Below, piece by piece: positions 15,401 to 24,406 of a stretch of DNA of 58,876 nt (positions within the stretch are counted from its first letter, which is position 1; each line of letters starts with the position of its first letter). Position numbers and translations under genes: made by a program. Below the pieces are notes generated by a model, which searched no databases, was not told the origin of the DNA, and saw only the letters and a program-made list of their open reading frames with translations. The stretch is from Actinoplanes siamensis (lineage in GTDB: Bacteria > Actinomycetota > Actinomycetes > Mycobacteriales > Micromonosporaceae): contig NZ_BOMW01000005.1 in the NCBI RefSeq assembly GCF_016862395.1, positions 1-58,876 on the forward strand, read 5' to 3'.

Positions 15401-17052
15401 CCGCGCCGGCCGGCGTCCTGCCGGATGCGCCGGGCGCGGACGAGTTCCGCCGGCGCGGCTGGTGGCGCGACACCACCTTCCTCGACGACCTGCGGCGTCA
15501 GGTACGCGAGCGGCCACATCGGCTCGCCGTCGCGGGGCGGCGGGTCGCCGCGGCCCGCACCGACACGCTCGACTACGCCGAGCTGGCTCAGCTGACCGAG
15601 CGCTTCGCGGAAGCCCTGCACGCGCTGGGCGTCGGGCGCGGCGACGTCGTGGCCGTCCAGCTGCCCAACCGCTGGGAGATGGTCCCGCTGATCTTCGCCA
15701 GCGCGCGGGTCGGGGCGGTCATCTGCCCGATCTCGCCGATCTGCCCGCCGGACGAGCTACGGCACCGGCTGGCACTGACCGAAGCCAGGATCTGCATCAC
15801 GGTGCCGGAGTGGTCGGGTTCGCCGCTGGCGTCGATCGCCCGGGACCTGGCGGCCGACCTCCCCGCACTGGCGCACGTCGTGGTGGTGGACCGGCCCGAC
15901 CAGGACGGCACCCTGGGCTTCTCCGGCCACTTCGTGGACGTGGCACGGGAACGGGACCCGCGGCTCCCCGCCGACCGGCAACTGACCCCCGACGAGCCGT
16001 TCGCCGTGCTGTTCACCTCCGGCACCACCGGCGAGTCCAAGGGGGTGGTGCACAGCCAGAACACCATCCACGCGGCGATCCGCGGCTATGTCGACGCTCT
16101 CGGGCTCGCCGACGACTTCGTGGCGGCCGTCTCCACGCCGCTGTGCCACTACTCCGGATTCGCACAGGGCATCCTCGCCGGCGTACTGGTCGGCGGAACC
16201 GTCGCCTTCCAGGACGTCCGCCGCAACGAGGTGCTGCTCGACCTGGTCGCGCGGTACGGCGCCACCCTGCTGTACGGCCCGCCGGCGACGGTGTCCGACG
16301 TCTGCGCCTCCCAGCGTGACCACCGGCGCGACGTCCGCACGCTGCGGCATGTGGTGGTGGGTTCCGCCCCGGTGCTGCAGCACCTCGTCGACGACGTACG
16401 CGAGGCCCTCGGCGCCCGCACCTACTCGCTGTGGGGGATGACCGAGAACGGCCCGGTGACCTTCACCCGGCCGGAGGAGCCGGAGGACCACGCGGCGCAC
16501 AGCAACGGGCGGCCCATCGACGCGATGCGGACACGGATCGAGCCGCTCGCCGGCGTCGAACCGGGCGTGGGCCGGCTGCGTGTCCGCGGCGCATCCCTGT
16601 CGCTGGGCTACCACAGGCGCGCCGACCTGTACGCGGCGGAGTTCAGCCCCGACGGCTGGTTCGACACCGGCGACCTGGCACGCGACGACGGGCACGGCGG
16701 CATCCGGATCCTCGGCCGGGCCCGCGACGCCATCGTGCGCGACGGCGCCGTGGCGCCGGTGACCGAACTGGAGGCGGTCATCGGCAGTCACCCCGCGCTC
16801 GTCGAGGCGGCGGTGCTGGAGCTGCACGGGGAGCAGGGCGGCGACATCTGCGCGGTGGTGGTCGCGCGTGCTGCGCGACATGTGGAGCTCGACGAGATCC
16901 AGGCCCGCGTGGTGCGCGCCGGCCACGACGCCCGCTTCCTGCCGCAGCGGCTGGAACACGTCGACGCCCTGCCGAAGACGCTCACCGGCAAAGTACGCAA
17001 GGCCGAGTTGCGGCAGCGCTACTCTGCCCGGCCCGGCGCCTCGGCGGTGTGA
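15397..17052 (+). CDS. AMP-forming acyl ligase (ANL superfamily, 551 aa)
   Basis: All ANL core motifs are present: FAVLFTSGTTGESKGVVHSQ (A3 P-loop), YSLWGMTENGP (A5), WFDTGDLARDD (A7), GRARDAIVRDG (A8) and PKTLTGKVRKAELR, with the A10 Lys. The ordering PISPICPPDELRHRLALTEA resembles cyclohexanecarboxylate and dihydroxybenzoate ligases. It activates a carboxylic acid as an adenylate and passes it to CoA or an amine. There is no carrier (thiolation) domain in the window, so CoA or direct amide formation is likely. GTG 15397 overlaps the dehydrogenase stop. Confidence 0.88.
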   Translation: MTAPAGVLPDAPGADEFRRRGWWRDTTFLDDLRRQVRERPHRLAVAGRRVAAARTDTLDYAELAQLTERFAEALHALGVGRGDVVAVQLPNRWEMVPLIFASARVGAVICPISPICPPDELRHRLALTEARICITVPEWSGSPLASIARDLAADLPALAHVVVVDRPDQDGTLGFSGHFVDVARERDPRLPADRQLTPDEPFAVLFTSGTTGESKGVVHSQNTIHAAIRGYVDALGLADDFVAAVSTPLCHYSGFAQGILAGVLVGGTVAFQDVRRNEVLLDLVARYGATLLYGPPATVSDVCASQRDHRRDVRTLRHVVVGSAPVLQHLVDDVREALGARTYSLWGMTENGPVTFTRPEEPEDHAAHSNGRPIDAMRTRIEPLAGVEPGVGRLRVRGASLSLGYHRRADLYAAEFSPDGWFDTGDLARDDGHGGIRILGRARDAIVRDGAVAPVTELEAVIGSHPALVEAAVLELHGEQGGDICAVVVARAARHVELDEIQARVVRAGHDARFLPQRLEHVDALPKTLTGKVRKAELRQRYSARPGASAV

Positions 17053-17055
17053 CCG

Positions 17056-18345
17056 GTGTCCGAGCGTGCCACGGTCACCATGTCCGCCACCCTGGCCGCG
17101 GACGAGGCGCTGGCTCGGCGGCGCAGCGCCGGCGAGCAAGTGATCAGCATGGCCAGCGGCGAGATCGGTCTGCCGGTCCATCCCGCCCTGCAACGGATGC
17201 TGGCCGGCGCGGCGCAGCTCAACGCGTACGGCCCGGTGCCGGGCGGCAGCGCGCTGCGCGAGGCCGCTGCCGGCTACTGGCAGCGGCGCGGCCTCGACAC
17301 CGATCCGGAGCTGGTCGTCGCCGGGCCTGGGAGCAAACCCCTGCTCTTCGGCCTGCTGCTGGCCATCGGCGGGGACCCGGTGGTGCCGGTGCCCGGCTGG
17401 GTCAGCTACGTGGCCCAGGCCCGTCTGGCCGGGTCGCAGCCCATCGGTGTCCCGATCCTGCCCGGCGAGGGCGGCGTGCCCGACCCGGCGGCCCTGCGCA
17501 CGGCGGTCACCCGGGCCAGGGCGGCCGGGCGCGATCCTCGATGCGTGGTCGTCACGGTGCCGGACAACCCGACCGGGACGGTGGCGTCGGGCGATACCCT
17601 GCGGCGTCTCGGCGAGACGGCCCGGGACCTCGATCTGGTCATCGTCTCCGACGAGATTTACGGTGACCTGGTCTTCGACGCGGCCGACCCGGCCGTCTCG
17701 CCCGCCCGGTACGCGCCGGAGCGGACGGTGACGACCACCGGGCTCACCAAGAACCTCGCCCTCGGCGGCTGGCGGATCGGCGTGGCCCGGTTCCCGGACG
17801 GCGACCTCGGCCGCGATCTCCGTACCGCTCTGGTCCGGGTGGCCAGCCAGATCTGGTCCAGCCCGGCGGCGCCCGTGCAGGCGGCGGCCGCGTACGCCCT
17901 CGGGGAACCCGCGGAGATCACCGCGCACGTCGCCGCCAGCCGTCGGCTGCACGAGGCGGTGGTCCGCACGGTGGCCGACCGGTTCGGCGCCGTGGGGGCG
18001 CTGCTCACCCCGGTCCGCGCCACCTGCTACCTCTACCCGGACCTGGAGCCGTTGCGGGCGCCCATCGGCCGGGGGTACGACCTGCACACCGGCGACGACC
18101 TGGTGCGCCTGTTGCTCGATCGCTACGGGATCGGCGTGCTGCCGGCGAGCGCCTTCGGCGAGCCGGCCATCCCGTTGCGCCTTCGGCTGGCGACGAGCCA
18201 GCTGTACGGCGAGACCGACGAGCAGCGCTGGGCGGCGCTGGCCGCCGACGACCCGCTGACCCTGCCGTGGATCCGGTCGACAGTGGACCGGATCGAGGAA
18301 GTCCTGGCCGACCTCGCCGGGCCGGCCCACCACGTCCATCCCTGA
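17056..18345 (+). CDS. Class I/II PLP-dependent aminotransferase (429 aa)
   Basis: Fold-type I aminotransferase: GPVPGGSALREAAAGYWQRR, VVTVPDNPTGTVASGDTLRR (Asn and Pro of the cofactor site), IVSDEIYGDLVF (Asp/Tyr) and GLTKNLALGGWRIGVARF with the PLP Lys and the Arg anchor. It starts at GTG 17056, four bases after the ligase stop. The length fits aspartate/LL-diaminopimelate-type enzymes. It may aminate the carrier-bound semialdehyde, a job done by class III LysJ in lysine biosynthesis and absent here, or act on the 2-oxo acid product. Confidence 0.88.
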   Translation: MSERATVTMSATLAADEALARRRSAGEQVISMASGEIGLPVHPALQRMLAGAAQLNAYGPVPGGSALREAAAGYWQRRGLDTDPELVVAGPGSKPLLFGLLLAIGGDPVVPVPGWVSYVAQARLAGSQPIGVPILPGEGGVPDPAALRTAVTRARAAGRDPRCVVVTVPDNPTGTVASGDTLRRLGETARDLDLVIVSDEIYGDLVFDAADPAVSPARYAPERTVTTTGLTKNLALGGWRIGVARFPDGDLGRDLRTALVRVASQIWSSPAAPVQAAAAYALGEPAEITAHVAASRRLHEAVVRTVADRFGAVGALLTPVRATCYLYPDLEPLRAPIGRGYDLHTGDDLVRLLLDRYGIGVLPASAFGEPAIPLRLRLATSQLYGETDEQRWAALAADDPLTLPWIRSTVDRIEEVLADLAGPAHHVHP

Positions 18346-18358
18346 AGGGGGCGAGCGC

Positions 18359-19231
18359 ATGTCCATCCTGTTCCAGTGCGAGTACCGCGGCGGGCACCAC
18401 GTCGGCTTCGGCATCCCGGCCGAGGGCGACCAGGTCACCCTTCACCGGGTGACGGAGCGGCGGCTGCGGGAGGTGATCCTGGCGGCCGGCGATCTCCTGG
18501 ACGTTCCGGCGGCGCTCGCCGGGGCGGCGCCGACGGTACGGACGACCTTGGCGGATCCCGATCTGCGTCTTCGCCCGCCGCTGCTGCCCGGCACCGGCGA
18601 TCAGGCGCTGGTGAGCGGCTTCATGGGGACGCACAAGTCCAAGCCCGCCGAATTCGATCCGCCGAAGTGGTTCTTCAAGGGCCTCGGTTCCTGGCTGCGC
18701 CTTCCCGGTGAGCCGCTGGCCGTGCCGGCGGCGCCGGTCGCGCTGATCGAGGAGCCTGAGGTGGTCCTGGTGTACCTGAACGACGCCGAGGGAGTTCCGC
18801 GCTACGCCGGATACACGTTCGGCAACGACCTGTGCGATATCGGTCTGCACCGCCGCGACCCGGGCTACAACCCGTACTGCAAACTGTGCGACACGGCGAT
18901 CGCGCCGTGGCTGTTCCTGGGGGAGCCGCCGCGCACCGCGTCCGGGCGCACGATCATCGAACGCGACGGGGTGTCCGCCTGGGAGGGCGACTTCGACTGC
19001 GGCGGCGACGCCCTGCACCACCGCATCGCGGACATGACCGGCCACCTGTTCACCTATCCCGCCCTGCGTCGTCCGGGACTGGTGAACTACCTGCTGCTCG
19101 GCGCGGACCAGGCCAGTTTCCACACCGGATTCCGGATCGCCGACGGCGACCGCATCCGCATCGAGGTCAAGACGCACGGCGTCGAGCTGACCAACCGGGT
19201 ACGCTTCGACACCGCCACCTCGGGAGTTTGA
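18359..19231 (+). CDS. Fumarylacetoacetate hydrolase-family protein (290 aa)
   Basis: The middle section carries FAH-fold signatures in modified form: YTFGNDLCDIGLHRRD where FAH proteins read YT-ANDVSARDLQ, YCKLCDTAIAPWLFLGEPP where they read KSFDTF-PLGPW, and a C-terminal IEVKTHGVELTNRV like the ISIEGIG-L-N-V end. The family hydrolyses C-C bonds in beta-diketo acids, hydrates 2-oxo acids or decarboxylates oxaloacetate, with a divalent metal. The first 100 residues are poorly conserved. The spacing of 13 bases from the aminotransferase suggests the same transcript. Substrate unknown. Confidence 0.7.
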   Translation: MSILFQCEYRGGHHVGFGIPAEGDQVTLHRVTERRLREVILAAGDLLDVPAALAGAAPTVRTTLADPDLRLRPPLLPGTGDQALVSGFMGTHKSKPAEFDPPKWFFKGLGSWLRLPGEPLAVPAAPVALIEEPEVVLVYLNDAEGVPRYAGYTFGNDLCDIGLHRRDPGYNPYCKLCDTAIAPWLFLGEPPRTASGRTIIERDGVSAWEGDFDCGGDALHHRIADMTGHLFTYPALRRPGLVNYLLLGADQASFHTGFRIADGDRIRIEVKTHGVELTNRVRFDTATSGV

Positions 19232-19294
19232 GCGCCACGCGGCCGCCCCGGGGCGCGAGCGCCGGGCGGCCGCCTCGACACAGGAGGACACGCC

Positions 19295-20629
19295 GTGCAC
19301 TTGGCAGCGCAACTGCCGGGCATCCACAACGTCACCGTCTGGTCCGACCCACGGTCGCGCAGCCAGATCGGCGTCGACTCGTTCATCCACCTCGCACAGA
19401 CAGCCGAGCGCGGCAAGTTCGACTTCTTCTTCCTCGCCGAAGGGCTGCGGCTGCGCGAGCACAAGGGCCGGATCTACGAGCTGGACGTCGCCGGGCGGCC
19501 CGAGTCGCTGACCGTGCTCTCCGCCCTGGCCGCGGTGACCACGCACCTGGGTCTGGCCGCGACCGTCAACGCCACCTTCAACGAGCCGTACGAGGTCGCG
19601 CGCCGCCTCGCCACGCTGGACCTGCTCAGCGGCGGCCGTGCCGCCTGGAACGTGGTCACCAGCTTCGACGCCTTCACCGGCGAGAACTTCCGGCGTGGCG
19701 GCTTCCTGGACGAGGCGGACCGGTACGACCGCGCCGCGGAGTTCCTCCAGGTGGCGCGCCGGCTGTGGGACAGCCTGAGCCCGGCGGACATTCCCGCCGA
19801 TTCCGGGACGGGCGAGTTCATCCGCCCCGGGGCGGGCGCCTTCACGCACGCGGGACGGCACTTCGACATCTCCGGCCGGTTCACCACGCCGTCCGGGCCG
19901 CAGGGCCACCCCGTCGTCATCCAGGCGGGCGAGTCCGCCGAGGGGCGCGAGTTCGCCGCCGCGGAGGCCGACGTCATCTTCAGCAAGTACAACCGGTTGC
20001 CGCAGGCCCGGGCGTTCTACCAGGACGTCAAGGGGCGGCTGGCCAAGTACGGCCGGAGCCCGGAGGACTTGAAGATCATCCCCACCGCGACCTGCGTCGT
20101 CGCCGACACCGACGAGGAGGCGGCCGAGCTGGCAACCGAGATCACCCGGGCCCAGGTCAGCCCGCAGACCGCGATCGCGCACCTGGAGGCGGTGTGGGGA
20201 CGCGATCTGTCCGCGTACGATCCCGACGGTCCGCTGCCGGAGGTCGAACCGCTCCCGGGCAACCTGCTCCTCAAAGGCCATTCGGTCTTCCGCGGTGACC
20301 GGGCCGCGACCGCCCGCCGCTGGCGGGAGATCGCCGAGGCCCGGGGTCTGAGCATCCGCGAACTGGTCATCGCCGTCGGTGACGGGCAGACGTTCGTCGG
20401 CAGTCCGGGCACGGTGGCCACCGCGATGGAGCACTTCGTCACGACCGGCGGCGCCGACGGTTTCGTTCTCGTGCCGCACACCACACCCGGCGGCCTCGAC
20501 GACTTCGTGACCCGGGTGGTGCCGCTGCTGCAGGAGAGAGGTGCCTTCCGCGCCGACTACGAGGGAACCACGTTGCGGGACCATCTCGGCCTCGCGCACC
20601 GCCGCACCTCCCGGGAGGCAGTCCGATGA
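19295..20629 (+). CDS. NtaA/SnaA/DszA-type flavin monooxygenase (444 aa)
   Basis: A bacterial luciferase-like FMNH2-dependent monooxygenase of the nitrilotriacetate/pristinamycin/DszA branch: DFFFLAEGLRLREHKGR, LDLLSGGRAAWNVVTSFDAF, NFRRGGFLDEADRYDRAAEF, HPVVIQAGESAEGREFAA and VVPLLQERGAFRADYEGTTL. It needs a separate flavin reductase, not seen in the window. Reactions in the branch include N-, S- and C-oxidation of small molecules. GTG 19295 follows GGAGGAC. Its stop overlaps the ATG of a second related gene (ATGA). Confidence 0.88.
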   Translation: MHLAAQLPGIHNVTVWSDPRSRSQIGVDSFIHLAQTAERGKFDFFFLAEGLRLREHKGRIYELDVAGRPESLTVLSALAAVTTHLGLAATVNATFNEPYEVARRLATLDLLSGGRAAWNVVTSFDAFTGENFRRGGFLDEADRYDRAAEFLQVARRLWDSLSPADIPADSGTGEFIRPGAGAFTHAGRHFDISGRFTTPSGPQGHPVVIQAGESAEGREFAAAEADVIFSKYNRLPQARAFYQDVKGRLAKYGRSPEDLKIIPTATCVVADTDEEAAELATEITRAQVSPQTAIAHLEAVWGRDLSAYDPDGPLPEVEPLPGNLLLKGHSVFRGDRAATARRWREIAEARGLSIRELVIAVGDGQTFVGSPGTVATAMEHFVTTGGADGFVLVPHTTPGGLDDFVTRVVPLLQERGAFRADYEGTTLRDHLGLAHRRTSREAVR

Positions 20630-21915
20630 TGCACCTCGCGGTAGCCCTCGACGGCGCCGGCTGGCATCCGGCGGCGTGGCGCTCCAGCGGGGCCCGGCCC
20701 CGCGGGCTCTTCTCCTCCGGATACTGGTCCGAACTCGTCGTCGAGGCGGAACGGGGCCTGCTCGACTTCGTGACGCTGGAGGACGCTCTCGGCCCGCAGT
20801 CCGCCGCGTTCCACCTGCCGGACGAGCGGACCGACCAGGTGCGCGGAAGCCTGGACGCCGTGCTGCTCGCGGCCCGGCTCGCGCCGCTGACCTCGGCCAT
20901 CGGACTGGTGCCGACGACCGACGTCACCCACACCGAGCCGTTCCACCTGGCCATCGGCATCGCCACGCTCGACCACGTGAGCCGGGGGCGAGCCGGCTGG
21001 CGGCCGCGGATCTCGTCGCGCGCCGCCGACGCGCTGCACTTCGGCCGCCGGACGACACCCCAGCTGACCGACGAGGACGTCCGCGATCCGGAGTCGATCG
21101 CCCGGCGCCTGCGCCCGTTGTTCGACGAAGCCGCCGACGTGGTCGAGGTCGCGCGCCGCCTCTGGGACAGCTGGGAGGACGACGCGGAGATCCGCGACGC
21201 CGCGACCGGCCGGTTCCTCGACGCCGATCGGGTGCACCACATCGACTTCCGGGGCGAGCACTTCGCCGTCAAGGGCCCGTCCATCACCCCCCGGCCGCCG
21301 CAGGGCCAGCCCGTTGTCACCAGCCTCGCGCACGCTTCCCGTCCGTACACGTTCGCGGCTCAGGCATCCGACGTCGTCTACCTCACCCCGCACTCCCGCG
21401 AAGAGGTCACGGCCGTTCTCGGCCAGGTCAGGGACGCGGCCGCCGCAGCGCGGCGACCGGCCGGGCACCCCCTGCGCACCTTCGCCGACCTGGTGGTGTT
21501 CCTCGACGGGGACGCCGGCCGCGCCGGAGCGCGCAAAGCCCGCCTGGACGAACTCGACGGCGCGGCGCTGGCCTCCGACGCGAAGATCTTCACCGGTACG
21601 CCCGGAGAACTGGCCGACCTGCTGGACGGCTGGCACAGCGCCGGGCTCGACGGCTTCCGGTTACGGCCGGGGGTGCTCCCGTACGATCTCGGCGCCATCA
21701 CCCGTGGCCTGGTACCGGAGTTGCAGAGGCGTGGATCGTTCCGCACCGCCTACGAGTCGGCGACGCTGCGCGGGCACCTCGGCCTGCCCCGGCCGTCCAG
21801 CCGCTATCGCCGCACCGGCACGGGCGGAGCCAGCGGAACGGCGGCTCCCGCCACTCGCCGAGGCCAAGCGCCGGAGCGCGTGGAACCCGGAGAACGAGCA
21901 CCCGGCCGCGTCTGA
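20626..21915 (+). CDS. Second luciferase-like flavin monooxygenase (429 aa)
   Basis: Same superfamily as its neighbour but divergent: DFVTLEDALGPQ, LVPTTDVTHTEPFHLAIGIA, LDHVSRGRAGWRPRIS, HFAVKGPSITPRPPQGQPVV and LVPELQRRGSFRTAYESATL, ending in a low-complexity Arg/Pro tail of about 40 residues. The pair is made from overlapping ORFs (ATG 20626 within the previous stop; ATG 20629 is an alternative), suggesting a two-step oxidation or a hetero-complex. Residue 346 is encoded by a rare TTA codon at 21661, the only one I noted in this cluster; TTA makes expression dependent on the bldA tRNA in many actinomycetes. Probable last gene of the operon. Confidence 0.85.
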   Translation: MMHLAVALDGAGWHPAAWRSSGARPRGLFSSGYWSELVVEAERGLLDFVTLEDALGPQSAAFHLPDERTDQVRGSLDAVLLAARLAPLTSAIGLVPTTDVTHTEPFHLAIGIATLDHVSRGRAGWRPRISSRAADALHFGRRTTPQLTDEDVRDPESIARRLRPLFDEAADVVEVARRLWDSWEDDAEIRDAATGRFLDADRVHHIDFRGEHFAVKGPSITPRPPQGQPVVTSLAHASRPYTFAAQASDVVYLTPHSREEVTAVLGQVRDAAAAARRPAGHPLRTFADLVVFLDGDAGRAGARKARLDELDGAALASDAKIFTGTPGELADLLDGWHSAGLDGFRLRPGVLPYDLGAITRGLVPELQRRGSFRTAYESATLRGHLGLPRPSSRYRRTGTGGASGTAAPATRRGQAPERVEPGERAPGRV

Positions 21916-22109
21916 GGATCAGGGGCGGCCATGGCGGGGCAGCTCCCGCCAACCGGCGACGTGCCGCCGCAGCGCCGGGAACGGCGAGGCGGCGGGCGTC
22001 GCGGGACTGGCCGCCGGCTGACACACGAGCCAGTACGGATAATCCCGGCTATTGGCATGAATCGGCGGATACCGGGAACTTCTCCATGCTCCCCCGCGAC
22101 TGTTGCGGT

Positions 22110-22128
22110 GACACCGACCGCCGGTGTC
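22110..22128 (+). promoter_or_regulatory. Small hairpin in the leader of the 22169 gene
   Basis: GACACCG, loop ACCGC, CGGTGTC, in the 254-base gap after the monooxygenase genes. No known riboswitch pattern is recognised; it could end the upstream operon or lie in the leader of the next gene. Confidence 0.3.
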
Positions 22129-22168
22129 GCCCGCGCCGGGGGAACGCGAAGGATTTGGAGGGTTCCTG

Positions 22169-22534
22169 GTGCCACTTCCCGATCTGTCCGAGTACGTGCT
22201 GCAGCGCTCGACCGAGAACGCCACCTTCGAGGGCACCGCGGTGCCGGGGCTACGCGCCGACTTCTACCACCGGACCGACGGTGAGCGGGTCGCCTCGGTG
22301 GGCCGGTACTCGTACGCCGGCGCCGACCTGCTGATGGCGTGGGGCTACACGGACGAGGAGCACTGCCGGCACAACGCGGTCGTCGACTCCCGCGGCGGCT
22401 GGCACCCGGCCGGCGACGGCTGCCCCGCGGTGGAGCTGGTGCGGGCCGCGGGACCCGGCGCGCCGGTGATCGGGCTGCGGGTGCGGGCTCCCGGCGGTAC
22501 CTGGGTCACCGCCGGCGCCTCGGCGCCCGCCTGA
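22169..22534 (+). CDS. Hypothetical protein (121 aa)
   Basis: GTG 22169 has GGAGGG six bases upstream. The product is soluble, with no signal peptide or membrane helix. Notable pieces are GRYSYAGADLLMAWGYTDEE, HCRHNAVVDSRGGWHPAGDG and VIGLRVRAPGGTW. I do not recognise a family. A perfect palindrome follows the stop codon, so it ends a transcription unit. It could be a late gene of the biosynthetic cluster or unrelated. Confidence 0.6.
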   Translation: MPLPDLSEYVLQRSTENATFEGTAVPGLRADFYHRTDGERVASVGRYSYAGADLLMAWGYTDEEHCRHNAVVDSRGGWHPAGDGCPAVELVRAAGPGAPVIGLRVRAPGGTWVTAGASAPA

Positions 22535-22547
22535 GCCGGTCACCACC

Positions 22548-22569
22548 CGTGCCGCGGCGCCGCGGCACG
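22548..22569 (+). terminator. Perfect GC palindrome, probable terminator
   Basis: Arms CGTGCCGCGGC and GCCGCGGCACG abut directly, 13 bases past the stop of the hypothetical gene. As RNA it would form a long, tight hairpin. Confidence 0.7.
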
Positions 22570-22657
22570 ATCACGCCGACGGTGGCCGGCGACCGACCGC
22601 GAAGGCCGGCGCGCCGCGGCCCGCTTCAGCCGGGCCCCCGGCGGGTACGAGCAGGAC

Positions 22658-23323
22658 GTGGCTGACACTGCGATCTTCGACGTCGACGGCACCCTGGTCG
22701 ACACCAACTACCAGCACGCCCTGGCCTGGTACCGGGCCTTCCGGCGATTCGATCTGACCCTGCCGGTGTGGCGCCTGCACCGGGCCATCGGCATGGGCGG
22801 CGACCGGCTCGTCCCGGCGGTGGCCGGCGACGAGGTGGAGCGCCGCCACGGCGACGCCCTCCGGGAGGCCTGGGCCGAGGAATTCGGTCGGCTGATCGAC
22901 GAGGTACAGCCGTTCGACGGGGCCCGTGAGCTGATCGAGGAGGTGAAGTCCCGCGGGTTCCGGGTGGTGCTCGCCAGCTCGGGCAAGAAGGACCAGGTGG
23001 AGCGGTTCCTCGACCTGGTCGGCGGTCGCCCGGTCACGGACGCCTGGACCACCGCCGACGACGTCGAGAGCAGCAAACCCGCGCCGGACCTGGTCGCGAC
23101 CGCGCTGGAACGGGTCGGGGGCAGCTCCGGCGTCATGGTCGGGGACTCCACCTGGGACTGTGTCGCCGCGCGGAAGCTGGGAGTGCCCACCATCGCCGTA
23201 CGCACCGGGGGTTTCTCCGTGGAGGAACTGAAGGACGCCGGCGCCGTACGCGTCTTCGACTCCCTTGTCGAACTGCGGGAGGCTCTCGACGACACCCCGC
23301 TCGCGTCCCCCGGCCGGGAGTGA
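22658..23323 (+). CDS. HAD-superfamily phosphatase (phosphoglycolate phosphatase-like, 221 aa)
   Basis: HAD subclass IA: motif I is FDVDGTLVDTNY (nucleophile and acid/base Asp), motif II VVLASSGKK, motif III SSKPAPDLV (Lys), motif IV VMVGDSTWDCVAARK (metal Asp residues). The cap between residues about 15 and 80 is helical. It would dephosphorylate a small phospho-metabolite in the cytosol. It starts at GTG 22658 with AGCAGGA just upstream. A GC-rich inverted repeat (CCCGGGT/ACCCGGG, about 23346-23370) follows and may be its terminator. Confidence 0.88.
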   Translation: MADTAIFDVDGTLVDTNYQHALAWYRAFRRFDLTLPVWRLHRAIGMGGDRLVPAVAGDEVERRHGDALREAWAEEFGRLIDEVQPFDGARELIEEVKSRGFRVVLASSGKKDQVERFLDLVGGRPVTDAWTTADDVESSKPAPDLVATALERVGGSSGVMVGDSTWDCVAARKLGVPTIAVRTGGFSVEELKDAGAVRVFDSLVELREALDDTPLASPGRE

Positions 23324-23518
23324 CCACCAACCCGGACGGCCGGCCCCGGGTGTCCCCGGACGACCCGGGCCGCCGGTCCGCACGGCCCGAGCACGGTCAG
23401 GCCGCGGCGTAGTCGACGCCGCGGCCGCCGGCAGGGGCACCAGCCGCCGGCTCGTCCGCCGAGCGGGACGGCACGGTCGCGGGCCGTAGCACGCCGGCCC
23501 GGCCGGCGGTGGGTGGCC

Positions 23519-24151
23519 TCAGGAGGGCGCCGGGGACGACGGCGGGTCCGGCAGGTTCATCGTCACGGTGACGGCCGTGCCGCCCGGCCCGGCGCTGACA
23601 CGCAGGCTGTGGGTCATCGCCCGGGCCAGGAACAGCCCCCGGCCGCCCTCCGACTCCGGGGACGGAAGGGTGGCCCACCCGTCCGGATCGCCGTGGACGC
23701 CGGGACCACGGTCGGTCACCGTGCACACCAGCACCGCGCCGTCCCGGTGCACCCGTACCCGCCCCCAGCCCCCGCCGTGCCGGATCGCGTTGGTCATCAG
23801 CTCCTGCACGGCGAGCACGAACCCGTCCAGATCCTCCTCGGGCATCCCGGCGCTCCGGGCCACCTCGGCGATCCGCTGGCGGGCGGCGCCCAGCCCGCCG
23901 ATGGTGAACACGCAGGACGCCCGGTCCCGGTGCTGGTACTCGACGCCCAGCGGCAGACGACCCCCGTGCCGGGACGCGACCACGGACATCGTGGCGACAC
24001 TGGAGGACACCGCGGCCAGCGCCCGCTCGCGCAGCGCGGCCGCGTCGGCGGCCACGGCACGGGCCTGGCGGATCCACACCGTGCGGTCGCGATCCGCGCC
24101 GGCGCGGACATCGCCACGCCGGTCCTCGCTCACCGAGGGGCCCGCCGTCAC
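23519..24151 (-). CDS. Anti-sigma-type ATP-binding protein with N-terminal helical region (210 aa)
   Basis: C-terminal GHKL ATPase with VLAVQELMTNAIRHGGG (N box), VTDRGPGV (G1) and SEGGRGLFLARAMTHSL (G2), as in RsbW-like regulators. The first 65 residues are an alpha-helical stretch rich in Ala and Arg (QARAVAADAAALRERALAAV), perhaps a dimerisation segment. GTG 24151 is preferred, with GGGGGTGA upstream; GTG 24133 is possible. It is convergent with the HAD gene and lies downstream of the sensor kinase at 24407 on the same strand, separated by 255 bases in which I see no gene. Confidence 0.8.
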   Translation of the reverse strand: MTAGPSVSEDRRGDVRAGADRDRTVWIRQARAVAADAAALRERALAAVSSSVATMSVVASRHGGRLPLGVEYQHRDRASCVFTIGGLGAARQRIAEVARSAGMPEEDLDGFVLAVQELMTNAIRHGGGWGRVRVHRDGAVLVCTVTDRGPGVHGDPDGWATLPSPESEGGRGLFLARAMTHSLRVSAGPGGTAVTVTMNLPDPPSSPAPS

Positions 24152-24406
24152 CGCCGGTCACCCCCGCGCCGGTCGCCCGCGGCGCGCGCGCTGCCGCCCG
24201 GCCATCTTCCCGGACCTGGAATTCGCCGGCAGCGGAGCGAAGCCTCGTGTGACATCGGCGCTCGATTACCCTGCTTCCGACTCGTCATGCCCAGCGAATT
24301 CCGGCCACGGCGCTACGCAGCTCCGCACGCGCGGAAAGCGACGTCCAGCAGCCGGCCGCCGGGCTGGTAGGAGGGCCCGAAGCTCCGGACGCGCGGGAGA
24401 CGACGG

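Noticed and set aside
15757..20599. Two leftward open frames of about 870-890 codons opposite the ligase, aminotransferase and monooxygenase genes
   Set aside because: They are antisense shadows with biased Gln/Arg/Gly composition and no recognisable domain.
22020..22168. Possible riboswitch upstream of the hypothetical gene
   Set aside because: Only a seven-pair hairpin is seen; no B12, TPP, SAM or other conserved core is recognised.
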